Assembly: GCA_014218235.1 (NCBI GenBank)
Contig: CM024758.1
Location: forward strand, 73,542,206 to 73,606,205
Length of the DNA stretch: 64,000 bases
From: Colocasia esculenta
Taxonomy: Eukaryota; Streptophyta; Magnoliopsida; Alismatales; Araceae
Direction of reading: 5' to 3'
Position 1 is the stretch's first letter. Every line of letters begins with the position of its first letter. Under the pieces are notes generated by a model that was given only the letters and a program-made list of their open reading frames with translations, did no database searches and was not told the DNA's origin. Made by a program: the position numbers and the translations under genes. Shown here piece by piece: positions 1 through 13,900 of the stretch.

Positions 1-145
1 GGAGCCGCCCGGAGAGTCGATGCTGGGCCAGAAAGAGGTCGCATTCCGGCCGGGTGCGGTCCCGCTGTGCCCCAGAAGAGAGGAGGGGCGCAGGACAGGA
101 CCGGGCAGGCCACAATCAGGCCGGTCGTCCCCACGCGGAGTTTCT

Positions 146-153
146 GACGTGGC
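146..153 (+). promoter_or_regulatory. G-box/ABRE-like core GACGTGGC
   Basis: The sequence GACGTGGC contains the ACGTGGC core recognised by plant bZIP factors, including ABA-response factors. It lies about 770 bases upstream of the ATG. A single 8-mer is weak evidence, so function is inference. Confidence 0.25.
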
Positions 154-529
154 AGCGCGTCCCGTTCCGGTCGGGTGGGGGGGGGGGGTGGAGATGGAGA
201 TGGTGGCGCACACAGCAGCGGGTCGTGGCAGCGCCTACCTGGTCGCTCTGGTGCACGTTAATCCCTCCCTCCCTCATCCAGGGCGGGGAACGCTTCGATG
301 TTGTACGGTGAACGCTAAGCTTTCTGTGAGAGGAGGAACGAACTTATGTGGCGACAAACATTTGTATAGTTCTTATCGTTATCTCGCTGGATGTATTTTA
401 ACTGCCAGGATCTCTCATCGATGCGCACCTTCCCGATGCTTGCCGTTACGTAACACTTGGCAATTCTGATCTCAGGGGCGTTGCAGACAAGTCAGCAGCA
501 GTTGCAAAGCCCCGGCCATGACCCAAAAA

Positions 530-532
<3 letters not shown>

Positions 533-572
<40 letters not shown>
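533..572 (+). repeat. (AG)n microsatellite, about 20 units
   Basis: Uninterrupted AG dinucleotide run ending in AGCTCTCTCT. GA/CT tracts are common in plant promoters and 5' UTRs. The Ser-Leu-rich and Arg-Glu-rich frames crossing it are products of the repeat, not genes. Confidence 0.9.
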
Positions 573-574
<2 letters not shown>

Positions 575-921
575 CTCTCTTTACCCGTCCTCCTCTTCCT
601 TGTCTTCTTTTCCTCTTCCTACGGCAGAGAAGGAGAAGGGGAGAACAACGACGAGAAACCAGAGGCGTCCATTTATATTCATCTTTTCCACCTTCGTTTC
701 TATTTTTCCCCCTTTTGTTCACATTCGTCCGATCACTTGTCCGAGAATTTCGACGTCCTTGCCGATCCGATCTGATCACCGCGGCTGGATTTCGAATTCC
801 CGGTACTCGTGTAGGGACATGCTCGGTTGTGCGGCCTTGGCGGTGGAATTCTAAGTTTGATTCGGGTTACCGGGAGGAGGGGGGAGGGGCAGGGGGAAAC
901 GGTGGCGGAAGGGTTGAGAGG

Positions 922-1143
922 ATGATGATGTCGGCGGCCACGGCGGCCACGAAGGCCGGAGGGGATCGGATGGTGCCGCTGGCGGTGCTGCTGAAGCGGG
1001 AGCTGACAAGCGAGAAGATCGAGAAGCCGGAGATCCTGTCGGGGCTGGCGAGCCAGACAAAGAAGGGGGAGGACTTCACCCTCCTCAAGGCCGAGTGCCA
1101 ACGTTGTGCCGGGGACGGCGTCAGCACATTCTCGGTTTTTGGG
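922..1143 (+). CDS. PP2C exon 1 (residues 1-74)
   Basis: Starts at the first of three consecutive ATGs (922, 925, 928) after a GA-rich leader and ends TTTGGG|GTAAAT in phase 0. GC-rich, as is typical of monocot first exons. It encodes the Ala-rich N-terminus, the ROCK-like KRELTSEKIEKPEI segment and the first acidic PP2C motif around GEDFTLLK, ending in STFSVFG. Confidence 0.9.
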
Positions 1144-4100
1144 GTAAATTCCAGAGGCTTCTTTCCTTTTCTTCAATTGCTCCAAGCCGGCCACGTTTTT
1201 AGATTTGTCTTGCATATTTCCATTTTTTTCTTCGCACTAAAGTTCATCACGAAGATTGATGCTTACTCACCTTTCCCGTTCCATGATGGCAACGTTTGGA
1301 TTGAAATGGGCCAGGTTGAAACACACATTTCGATGATTGATGTAATATGTCCCTTGATATCGAGGATAATAGCGTAATTTGCCGTTTGAATATACATCAA
1401 AATTTCTCTTTCTTTTCATTTGTCAAAGCTTTACGTGAGAGAAAAATCTCATGATTTGAGATTGATTGGATGACCAACATTAGGATATTGGCAGCGTTTG
1501 GGAAACATGTTTGGGGTGATTTTATGTTTCAAAATTACTGACAACGCCAGAAGCTTTCCTAAAGGTTTCCTGCTGGGCATAGGCTTGCGTGGGAGCCGAT
1601 TTTAAGGCAGAGGTGAGAGATAGAAAGAACTGTTTCTCTCTCTCCTATCTGCACAAAAGTGGAAAAGAAGCCGCGTCTCATCTCTTTGGAAATAAAAAAG
1701 AGATAAATTTGTCAGTGTGTCCAGTTAAACCCTTCTTTAACTGTGTTGAAACTTGAAAGTGCGTTTTCATTTTTTTACAATTTTTTTAACATTCAAACTG
1801 TACGCGGCATCGTCGCCCGACAACATCAGCATTTAATGCCCCGAGCCGAAATCACACGGTTCTCGACGTGAGCTGTTTTTGAGTTTCAAAAAAAAAGCTT
1901 TCTTCGTTGAGATGCCAACGGCAAGTGAAGAGGATGAAAGGATTGCGGCCTTTTGGATGTGGGGTGTCCAGAGAAGGAAAGCCTTGGGTGTTTGGATATA
2001 TTCATGCCAATTTTATTTCGTCTATCATGTCTGAATACCCGTGTCCATCCATATGTTTAAAATTCTAAAAAAATTGTTACTTTTTTTTTCTATGGTTATG
2101 CTTATGGTTTTTAGCCACTACAATATTATCTACTGAGTTTTTAATCCTAATGCTGTTTGAAATTGAATAATCCATTGGGAAAGGCTTACTTGTGTTAGCA
2201 TACTAGCAAAGACCGTGGGCTTGCATCTAGGCCATTGATATATCTAATGGTGCTATAGCATCATTGTCACTTGATGACTGTGTACCTTGTAGTAGCTATA
2301 CTGATTCCTTGTAGTCAAGTTACTATTTTTTTTCCTGATGCTGTGTTTTTCTTGGTAGAATATCCAACTTTCTTTTTTGGATGTCACATCTATTTATCTT
2401 CTAAAAAGTTGGCATGTTACCTTTTGCTGAATAATTGTGACCATAGTAAATGACTATGTAGTTGATGTCTAAACATGTGATAGAACAATTCTTTCCCCTC
2501 TCTCATGTTCCTTATAAATTCTTCTTCCAAAACACCTTTTTTTGCGTAGTATGTGGTGCCTAAATCTTATGAGGTGTCAGGATGCAATGGTTCTGTTGGG
2601 AAGAAAATAATGCTTTCTTCTTCTCAGCTCATGTTGGTTAAAGGTTTTGTTCATTGCATTTCCACGTTGAATCTGCTATCAATAAAGTGTAGTAAATGCA
2701 AAAAGGGCATATCTATGTTAGATTTTCAAATAGACAAGGATACCTTTTCTTGGTATTATTCATGCTGTCTTTAGAGGAGGGTACATTGTTTCTAAGTTGA
2801 TCATTTTAGTTCTGACTTTCCAGTTCATTTTTAATAACAAAACTTGTAGAATAATGATCTATAACTTCAAGCTACATCTGAGCTTATCCCGTCTCTTTTC
2901 AGCTATTTGATGGGCACAATGGGTCAGCTGCTGCTATATTTTCAAGGAGAATTTTGAGCAATGTTTTAAGTGCCATTCCTCAGGATCTTAGTAGGGATGA
3001 GTGGCTAGCTGCACTACCAAGAGCACTGGTTGCTGGTTTTGTTAAAACAGATAAAGATTTCCAAGAGAAAGGTGCATTCTTATGACCTACCTTGTAACCC
3101 TTGTTTGTGAATATTTTTACTTTTTTCTGACCAATCTTTCTTATATCACCACTATGTCCCTTTTCTCACCTAGCATTGAAATATCAATGATGTTCTCCAA
3201 ATAGTGACACCCTCTTTTAGCTTATGCTCATCTAACTTGCCTTCGTTTTTGGTCAATTATTGAGATAACTTTCTGTTTAGTAAGGTTTTGGAAATCATTT
3301 CCAAGGATGTAAAGTCACTTTCCAAATCATGCCTGCCATAGAAATCGTATTTCAGGATTTATTGCAGAAACAGAGAGATGTTTTGCAATATTCTATGGAC
3401 ACATCTAATTTTTCCCTTGACTAGTAAAGATTGCAGCTACTGTACAATACATTCAGTATTCAAGTTTCAAGAAATTCTGTAACTTTTCTGTAAGAATATG
3501 CAAAAGATATTGTTAAAGACCTAAACTCCATCCCAAAATCTAGGCATTGAGTTGAAGAAATCCTTTACATCTGTAGAGGTGAAACTCCCATGGATTTCCA
3601 ATATGGGACTAAACCACAGACTCCCATGTGCCGAACCAACTGGTTTGGGGTGCGACTCGGATAGAGACAAGTGTCCACATACGGAGAGATGATCCAATAG
3701 TAAACCCATTCTGATACCATGTTAAAGGCCCAAACTCTAACCTAAAACCTAGGCATTGAGTTGAGGGAATCCTCTACATATGTAGAGGTGGAACTCCCAT
3801 GGATTTCCAATATGGGACTAGACCATAACCGATATGAACCAGGTTATCTGTCCTTAAGAGAAGGTATCTACACTTCAAAGGAAGAAAGGATTTCTATCCC
3901 TTATCTCTTGAATATCTTTCTGTTTTTATTTTGTTTTTTGAAAATGGGTAGTACCACTAGTATATTGAAGAAAAGAATGTACAAGTATAGGCAGGGTACA
4001 CCAAAATACAGCTCCCACCCATCTTTCTGTTTTGATTCTCATGTTTTTAGAAACTTAATTAGCTACACTCTATTTTTAATCCATATCCATATCTACCTAT

Positions 4101-7100
4101 ACCTATATATATGTAGTATGTATGTTATATATATGTATGTATATATATATCTAATATATATATATATATATATATGCATGGTGTATATATATATATATAT
4201 GTATGTGTATATATGTATATATGTGTGGTGTGTGGGTCACACCAGTTTTGTTCATGATATAAGCATTATTTGTGCACACTTCCACTTCATGCTCACAATT
4301 CAAAACATAGGTCTTTATACTGACATGAAATTCCCAAACAATCCATATGGAAGTGACTGTCTTCATTTTTTTCCTGCTTATATATTGTCTTATGCATACG
4401 TATATCTAGATGATGAGATTTATTTCAGTGTTTCTTAAATATCAAAAGTGAGGATCATTGAATAGAGTAGCAAATATCTAAAAGTTGATGCGGAACGGGA
4501 TGCATAATGGGTTGGACTGGCTATGGTGTCGGTTGGACAACCCAAAACTGGGCTGTTGCTGTACAGTAAGGGGCCGAGGGGCTGGTCAGTTGGTTGGGCG
4601 GGCCCACTAGTCTGGGAGGTGTGGCTCGATGGCAAGGGCTCAGCAGTTGATCCAGGCTGATGCTGTGGGAGGCTCAACAGGAGCCACCCGGTCAACAGCG
4701 GTGAGCGGAGTTGGCCTTGACGGTGGCGGGTGACTGCGACTTCTGGGGCGAGAAAGATGGAGAGAGGGAGGGTTCCTCAGTGAGGGCGATGCTCCCGGTG
4801 GTCACTGCGCAGTCTAGGCGGTGGCTTCCGACGGTGTGGTGGGCGTGTGCACATAGAAGGAAAGAGGAAATGAGAGGAGAGGTGGAGGGGGAATGGGCTG
4901 GTTGTAGCGGGCGGGGAAGATGAGGAGGCACAACGGGGTTGAGGAGAAGAGAGAAGGGGGGGGGGGCAGAAGAGGAAGAAGGGGAAGAGGGTGGGAGCCA
5001 CGGCAGGTTGGATGGCGGCAAAGGCTTAGCAATAGTGGTTGGGTCGTGCGGTGGTGACAGTGATGTCCAGTAGGTAGAATTGTTTACATGGAGAGCATGC
5101 GTGGCGGCAGCCAGGGGCATTGCAGCCCCAGGCCTAGGCTGGGGCTTCCCACCCCTAGGATGGTCGGGTTGCCCTCCTTCGTAGAGGACTGAGAGAGCAA
5201 GAGAGAGGAGACCAGCAGCTAAACTTCGTCCAAACTTCTTTTAATTCATCATATGTTTTTTAAGAAAACCTAATACTCTTTTATAATAGGTGGGGGTAAC
5301 CCTAAGGCTAACCCTAAGGCCTCTTAGTGGACCAACCCTAAGGCACATGGGCCACATAGTAACTGAACTCAAACAAAGTTCATAAAAGTTATAAAGACTC
5401 CTAATATCTTAAGTACATGCTACTGGGGTCCTTGTAAAATATGTACAACTCTGGCCCAGAAGATATTAAAAAGATCTAAAAATGATATGGGACCAAGTCC
5501 GCAAGGGTGGCCCAACATGCCCCTGCATCATACCCTCCAACTTCGAGAAAACGCGACCCCGAGTTTTGAAATGACAAAGCATCCACGGGTAGCTAAGTTA
5601 TCCACACGTCCACATAATGCTGATGAGGTCATCAAGATGCGTAAGTGCTGATGTTGGAGATAATGGGAGAGGTGAGTCTGGTTATCCAGCCAAAGAAGAT
5701 CAAAGTCTTTTGTCAGAACAAGTCGGCCCGGATATTTGAAAGTGAAGTAACACGATGATTCGCCTTGAATACATCATCCAATATCAACTGAAGGTCTGAT
5801 GCAAGGGATAAGTCCTGATCCCATATGTTGGTGACCACAGGCAGGTGCACACACTGTCATATGGGCTAGGGGTTACTACCTTTGTTGGAGTCTTCTTTTG
5901 TGTTGATTGCTTTGAAGGTGGGCTTTTAGAAAAATCTGTGTCGTAGATTCGAACTGTACTTGGCCAGTGGGACGGATGTATAATGCAAGAGGTTGTCTCA
6001 GATTCCGTGACAACATGTTGTTCATTCCACTTCTCAGATCCGACATTGACGAAGAATTTTTCTGATGTATCAAACTTAGCCCAAGCTCCATCAACATAAG
6101 TAATCTCTTTGGGGACCAGAGGAGGCTTACAATTAAAGTAGAACTCCACGAAAGCTCCATCAGGATCAATACATATCTCCCCTGTTTGTGATGATAAATC
6201 CACGACACCTCGAAAGACAGTTGCCAGGCTGATGAGGATCAATCTTCAAGAGAGCATTGTCTGTTATTCGCCAGGCGCACTGCTATTTGTATAACAAGTA
6301 TCAACATCTCATATTTTTTGGGACCCAACTTATGAGAATAGGTTGGTGACTATGCTCTGGTATTAATTTGATGTGGAACAGATGCAGAACCAGGTTGGAC
6401 TGGCTATGGTCCCTGTTAAACTGTTGTTGGACAACCCAGGCCTGGGCTGTTGCTGTTGCAGTAAGGGGCCGAAAAGCCAGTCAAGAGGTTGGCTGGTGGG
6501 CAAGGGCTCAGTAGTTGGGCCGTGTGATGCTGTGGGAGGTCAAACAGGAGCACCGGGTCAACAACGAGAGTCAGAGTTGGCCTCGATGGTGGCGGGCAAC
6601 TGTGACTTTTAGGGTGAGGAAGATGGAGAGAGGGAGGGGTGGTCCATAGTGAGGACGATGCTCCTAGGGGTCACCATGTGACTGTCGATGGGTGCGGTGT
6701 CAAGGCGGTGGCTTCTGACGGTGTTCTCGGTGCACACACACAAAAGGAAAGATGAAAGGAGAGTGAGATGAGGTGAGTAATGTGTTCGGTTATAGTGGGC
6801 GGGGCAGATGAGGAGGTGCAACGGGGTTGAGGAGAAGAGAGAGGAAGAAAGGTGACTGGGGGGGTAGCAAATAGAAGATGAGGAGGGGAAGGGGGTGGGA
6901 GCGGTGGGGGTGAAGGTTTAGAAACAGTGGTGGGGTCGCGCTGTAGTGATGGCTATGTCCGATGGGAAGAATTGCAGCAGTGGCGTGAGTCTCCCCTTCA
7001 CAGGGAGAGCATGTGTGACAGCAGCTTGGGGCATCACACCCCTAGGCCTGGTCTGATCAGGTTGGGGCTTCCCACCCCTAGGGGGTCGGGTTGGCCTCCT

Positions 7101-10100
7101 TTGCAGAGGACTGAGAGAGCAAGAGATAGGGCTGGCAGCCAAACTTCTTCAAAAATTCTTTTAGTTCATCGTTATTTTTTTAAGAAACCTAATACAACCC
7201 CTTTTATAATAGGTGAGGGTAACCCTAATGCTCTTAGTGGGCCAACCCTAAGATCATATGGGCCACGTAGTAACTAGACTCAAACAAAGTTCATAAAAAT
7301 TATACTACTAATATCTTAAGTACATGCTACTGGGCCCTTGTCAAATATGTATAACTCTGGCCCAAAAGATATTAAAAATTCTACAAATGTTATGGCCCCA
7401 AGTCCCCAAGGGTGGCCCAACATGCCCCCTCATCAGAGGTGGTATACCATCATCATCAGAGCCTTACCTCATTATCTGGGTCGGCTACATGAATCTTGTT
7501 CCACCAAAGATTTCTATCAAATGCTATATTTGTATTTAAACCCAAGAAGCCAATGTCCTTCCTAATAACATCGCACCATCTCATTTTAGGCTATATCATC
7601 ACCACCATCTCATCAGAGGTGGTATATAACTATATATGCATATTATATATTACATACACACATACATATATGCATAGTTTTAATGTTTCAATAAATTTCT
7701 GAGTCTAGATGCATATTCACATGCAGAAAAGGATTTGTGAAGTGATACGTCCATGGAATTCACTCTTCACATCCTTATTTCCTGTTTCTGGATATTTATT
7801 CATCCTTTGCGATAAACCTGACCACTTATAACAATCAATTCTGGTTAATTGCGTTAGGATTTCAAAAGACTTTTGATGCCAATTTCTCTTTGAATAACCC
7901 AAAAGCTGTTCTTTGTTGATGAATGTATGCCAACTCACTACATTTCAAATTTTCTCCTTCTATGTGATTCTACTGTACTACATAATCACCCTGAAATTGT
8001 ATTAGCTAGTGCATGCATCTTTTCTCATGGGAATGGTTTTATGGACCATTGTTTGATGCACATCTTTGGCACTTGCATTGTGCTGGATGAACCATGTTTT
8101 GTTGTTTTAAACATCTCGCTGTGGGTCTCCATTACATCATATTTGACATACCTATGTGGCACTAGCATCGCATTTGATAAACCTTCTTCCTTATGATTCC
8201 GGTCACATATCCAAAGGTTTCAATTGAGAACAATCAACCTGCATTGGCCATTACCACTAAGCAAAAGCTAAACTTCCTACCAAACACTATATAAATGCAT
8301 GTGTGTGGTTAGCACTGCATAATGTATAAGCTAACACCAGCATATGTAGTATGTGTCAGGAACTACATGACAGAACATTTTTCTTCCCTTAGTTTCTTTT
8401 TCCACCTATCATCATCATAATTAATAGATGAAGAAGTGCCATTGAAATCCACCAAATAATTATATGCTTTATATTGATTTTAATTGATTGCTTTGCTGCT
8501 ACTTCAGCACAAACTTCAGGCACAACTGTCACATTTGTGATAATAGATGGATGGGTCGCTACTGTGGCATCAGTTGGTGACTCGCGCTGTATTCTTGAAT
8601 CTGCTGAAGGCACATTTTACTCGTTATCTGCGGATCACAGACTGGAAGCCAACAAAGAGGAGTAAGCTCTGGCCTGCACCAGTATCTGTGTCTTCTAGCC
8701 TTGAAAATTATGATTTAATGACACATTTATCTCAGGGTGGAACGCATAACAGCAAGTGGTGGTGAAGTTGGCAGGCTAAATACTGTTGGAGGTGCAGAGG
8801 TAACTGTGTCTTGGTCACTTCTTGTCTTCTGTGTAATCAACAAGTTCTTCGGAGCTTCTTCATGTTTTTCAGAATTGTCTTCATAGAGATGCGTGTGTTT
8901 AGTTGAGCATTTCATGCTATTCTTGCCTTTTCTGAGAATCTGAGTATCGTTAATCTTATGGAGAAATGATTTTTGCTGTTACTGTCTTGTATATAATTTG
9001 TAATGGCTTATGAAGAACACTGACAACGATGATCTTGATGAATAATTATCTATTTAAAGTATCGTTAATCTCATGGTCTTCATCATCTCCCTCAAATCCT
9101 TGTCCTATTTGTTTGGGTCAGCTATGTGAATTCTGTCCTGTCATTGCACCCTATCAAGTGTCATGGTTCATTGTGTCGAAGCATTAACCCAAGAAAAGTC
9201 ATGCCTTTTCTCATTATATCTGACTCATTTTACTTGGATCTTGCAGCAAAATACCATCTTTTGAACTGAATTATGTAGACCTATTTTCCTTCAATTTAAG
9301 ATCACTTGAAACTACTCCTAATTCTCAATTCTTAACCTTAGTTTTGCCACACATCCAGCTTAACATCTTGATATCTGCTAGACACATAGCCTATATGTGT
9401 TTTTTCCTCATTGCTAAACACCCAGTACCATGTAGCATGGAGCCCTTACAACAGTTCTGTAAAACTTTAAGAATTTAAAAGGTACATTATGTCACATAAG
9501 ACAATGCACAATGCCCACCTAGATCTCTATTTCATCCAATCCATTTTTACGTTATATCCAATATCCTCCTGGATTTCTATTCCTGAATAATAGAACCAAG
9601 ATACCAAAAATTTCTTTCTCGAGAATGAACTTATCCATGAATCATAACTATATCTGATTGATCAATCCTCATGGTACTAAAGTCACACAGCAAATTCTGA
9701 CTTAATTCATCGAAACCAAAAATCTTAGTTATCTAATCCAAACATCTTTAGACTCTATGGCAGACCCCCAATTTCCAACTTGGCATTTACATCCTCTATA
9801 GTTGTAATGTCATCCTGGAAAAGCATGCACCAATGAATATCTTCATGTAAACATTTCGTTGCTTCTTGTATAATCAGGAAAATCCCAGAATTATGAAAAA
9901 GTTTTATGTTTGCATGGAACCTGAAATATATGCATAATAGTTGGCATGGAATGCAGAATTGGCCAATCTGGATTGGGATCGGCTGATTCCGGATCGGATC
10001 GGCCATGGCCAATCCTAGCCGGAATTGGCCCGATCCGGATTGGGATAGGCCCTGGCAGATCCATGGGGCCGATCCGATTCTATTTGCTATGATACTCGGA

Positions 10101-10890
10101 GCATATGATTAAAGAGGAGAAAATGTTTGCACATTAAATCATATGAAGACACATAATTACAAATAAAGAATATAAAATTATATATATGCACATATTTTTT
10201 TTTTTAAAAAGTGGATAGTTCCACTAGAATATAAATGGAAAGGAGATAGAATGTACAAGTATAGGCTCAACAAAAGGCCCAAAAAACGCTCAGCCTGCCT
10301 ATACACTGCCATCCACCACCACAAGGACAGCCTCTCTCTATCTCCCCAACAAATCAAAAAGAGTAGAATTTGATTGATTCACTTATATATACACATATAA
10401 ATAACATGTATACAATATATATGTGTAATCATATGTATACATATTACATATGTAAATATATGTGTACATATATAATACATATATACATATCATATCAATT
10501 ACATATATATTAATATGTATATCCTTAAAAGTTAAAACATATATCATATTAATTTGTAAACAGTAATACATTGTAATGTATATATGTATTATATACATAT
10601 ATCTTTATGTATATATGTATGTATATGACAATGAATGTATACATATATATATGCATATTAAATATGTTATATAATATATCATATATATATATATATTTAT
10701 ATCATATGTCATATATATGTCTATATGTGTTTGTGGACATATCATCATCATTAGAGCCTTATCCCCTGCGTAACTAGAGGTCACGGGTTCAAAATTGGAA
10801 ACAGCATCTTGACTTTCGCGATAATGCTGCGTACATCGTCCCTTTCCTAGACCCCGTGTTGGCGGGAGCCTCACTGGGTACGCCTTTGTG

Positions 10891-10933
<43 letters not shown>

Positions 10934-13900
10934 TATATACTTTATTGGCAGAATCGGCCTGCAATCAGCCGATCTGCCCTGAGTCAGACTGATTCCGGCT
11001 GATCCAGGCAGAAGATAAATGATCCAGGGGGCTACCCCCAAAATCGGATTGCCCTAGGGTGATCCACTTTGGAGTCAGCCAATGAGATTCAGATGGGTTG
11101 ATTCTGCACACTATGTTTAGCATTGATCCATGATGAATCAAATCTCTATGTAACTGGTCATACTTATTCAATATATGTAGAGATCTACTCTGCCTATATT
11201 TCAACAGTTGAAAGCTTAAAGCTTGATGTTCCTATTTCTAATTTAGGAATTAGGATGGCTGGAATGCTGGATGTCTGCTGATCTGATTCACCAAATTCAG
11301 AGAAACCCCTGCCACCCCATGTTTGAGCCTGGGTGGTGGTCCTTCTTTTCCTACAATTGCAATGAGGTTATAGCACTGGCTTGCTTATTGTGAAGTAGTC
11401 TATTTGCCATGGGGAGAATTAGAAGTTGGAAATATATGGTCTCAATGTAGATAGTAGAGGCTAGAGCTACTGCCGATGTTAAAAAGGCAAACTTTAAACC
11501 TGGGAAGGAAGAATCCATAGTGAAGTGGCATTTCGAGTGAAGTGATCATTTTTCTGTCATTAATGGAAAACATAAGTGTTCTTTCTAGGAGGAACTTTTG
11601 GAGTCTCTGCAGTTGTTAGTCACTAAAATGGGTTAAGGACAGGTTCTAATGTTCCAATGGCAGTATATCCAGCTAAGTTTTATTGTAAAACACATATACA
11701 AGTTCTCCTGAGTGCATGTATGAAATATGGATTTGAACATGGCCATCCTCCAAGGTTAGGCAAAATTTGGTTGTAGGTCTATATAATATCCTGCTCAAGA
11801 ATGGATGTGTATTCAATATGGTTACTCCTTGCTGTCTGAGTATCGGAGACAACTTGTACTTAATGGGACATGGTTGACATCTTTTGACTGATGGGGAGGT
11901 CTAGCTGATGATTCTTTGGTGTACATTATGACCATATGGACTGCAAGGAAATGGATGTCTAAGGATTTTTTTTTCAGGGACAAATAGTCTGTGGACCTGT
12001 GCCTTCTAGATTGAGGTTTACTTTTTTGGTTGTTGGTATCATGGGAATGGTTAGCAAAGACCATTGTTTTCTTATGTGCTGTGCCATGCAGGGTCATGCT
12101 GGGTTTATAACAACATTTGCACAAAGGTGCTTTATACCTTTGTATGTTGAGTTGTTGGTGCTTGTAGACTTTAGCAACATTTACTGTTCATTATCTACAA
12201 CTTCCTATTGAGATGCTCAATCTCTCTTTGACTAGAACATACATGATAGTATGTAGTCCAACTCTCGACTATTTATCCTCTAACAGGTGGCCACTTTTAA
12301 TTAAAGCTTTTCATTTTCTTTATGTAAAGAAATATATTTACATTTTTGACGATATATTTTCTTCTCCTGGTCTGCTACTTGAATTTGAAAACCCACCATT
12401 GTAATGCTCTGGCTAGCTGTCCCAAGAATTTAGAACACATCATGTAAAGATGCGGTCTGCATATAAAAATTTCCGCAGTATGAAGTAGATTCCAGAAATT
12501 GCTCAAGTTTCATCTATTCACATACCTTTGGAAGTTGTCGTCAACAATCCAGTCACTACTATCTAATGCAATATCTATGATTTGTTTAAAAGCACTGTTA
12601 GGTGTATGATACCTCTTTTTGTCTTCTAGAGAAAGATGACAATATTTCAATGTTTTTTGTCAATAATGGAATTCTTCATTTTCTTTGCATATAATTTTAA
12701 TAAGCACTGTTTTGTTCTTCAGATTGGTCCTCTCAGGTGTTGGCCAGGTGGTTTATGTCTATCAAGATCAATTGGAGACATGGATGTGGGCGAGTTCATT
12801 GTTCCTGTTCCATATGTAAAGCAAGTGAAGGTATTGACTTAATACCATTTTTTTTCTATTTATCATTTTCTGGTGCAAATGCTCTGTGATTTGTCTCTTT
12901 TTATCCTCTAGAACTGACTTGTGTACTACATCTTATGTTATCTTTTCTATTTCAGTAACCAAAACATTTATTTAATGTGAAGCTTTTATGCAACATCAAA
13001 AGAGAGAAAGAAGGATGAGAAGGTATTGTCGCCTTTATGAATGCATGTGAGAGAGGAAGAGAGAGATAGAGAGAGAGAGAGGTGGAGAAGGGATAGAGAG
13101 CTTACCTAGTCACTGTTATTGTTGGGAGCAATAGTGGAGGATGTTGTTGCACAATGATGTTTTCATCATTCCTGGTATCCAATGCCATAGAGGCTGTTGT
13201 TTGTTGCCATCATTGTTGCTTCATTAGCTGGGATTGGAATGGAGGTGGTGGATGAAAGAGAAAGTGAATGACACAAATGGCCAGAGGCTAGGGCTGCAAC
13301 GGGTCGAATTTGGAACCGGAAACACAGTTTCCGATATCGATAACCGAAATATAGTTCCAATTCCGATAAAATCGGAATGGTTAATTCCGATTCCGATCTG
13401 ATTGCGAATATATTATTGGAACTGAAATTCGATAATCTAAGGTGTTTACTATGACATTGTCTTTTAAGTTTATGGATAATTTATCGAATAACCGATACCG
13501 ATTCCGATTAATTTTTAATTTCAATTCTGATAACTTATCGGAATATCCGATACTGATAAACTATCGGTATCAATTTTCAATTCCGAAATTAATAATTTTT
13601 ATTGGAATGGGGTAGGAATTTTGGAATTTCGAATTTCGTTGCAGTCCTACCAGAGGGTGAGTCTCGACCTAAAGCATGTGGCTATTGGGTAGTGAGCTCT
13701 TGATCCGATTCCATGAACCATGAGCTCAATACTTAATACCCACATGCTTTAGCCAGATTGGACTAATCCAACCTAAAACCGAAAGATCTGTCGATCTATG
13801 GCTGATCCAGTCGATCTGTGCTTTGAAGTTCAAATTTCAAAGGCGTCTGTCAGAATCGGTCTGGTATCGGACTAGATCAGCTATTCAGGTTGATCCGGAA

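Larger units (their letters stand above)
1..921 (+). other. 5' flank and presumed promoter/5' UTR of the PP2C gene
   Basis: GC-rich sequence upstream of the PP2C start codon. It holds a G-box/ABRE-like core, a long GA tract and a T/C-rich stretch with a TATA-like TTTATATTC near 671. I see no conserved coding sequence: the open frames here are GC-rich or GA-repeat artefacts. The transcription start cannot be fixed; if the TATA-like site is used, the leader would be roughly 200 bases. Confidence 0.45.
4486..7435 (-). mobile_element. Non-autonomous LTR retroelement (LARD-like), 2.95 kb
   Basis: Two related direct repeats, 4486-5530 (1045 bp) and 6369-7435 (1067 bp), begin TGATG, end CATCA and share the order of recognisable blocks from end to end. 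They flank an 838-bp interior. Next to the right LTR the minus strand reads TAATACCAGAGC, 9 of 12 matches to the tRNA-iMet site TGGTATCAGAGC, so the element runs on the minus strand. The minus strand next to the left LTR has a short purine run (GGAGGG) as a candidate PPT. No protease, RT or integrase fits in the interior. Flanking pentamers (AAAGT and GAGGT) do not match well, so the target duplication is decayed. The LTRs are clearly diverged, hence an old insertion. Confidence 0.65.
9952..11112. mobile_element. Possible DNA-transposon relic with GATCGG-rich ends
   Basis: The left end reads TGCAGAATTGGCCAATCTGG. The reverse complement of the right end reads TGCAGAATCAACCCATCTGA, giving imperfect terminal inverted repeats. 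Both subterminal zones are dense in GATCGG/CCGATC variants. No transposase is present, and no clear target duplication was found. The interior holds a LINE end, microsatellites and a SINE. Confidence 0.35.

Noticed and set aside
492..779. Minus-strand frame with a Ser-Leu repeat
   Set aside because: Produced by the (AG)n microsatellite at 533-572.
4151..10964. Tyr/Ile-rich frames at 4151-4366, 10383-10598 and 10605-10964
   Set aside because: Translations of AT-rich microsatellites.
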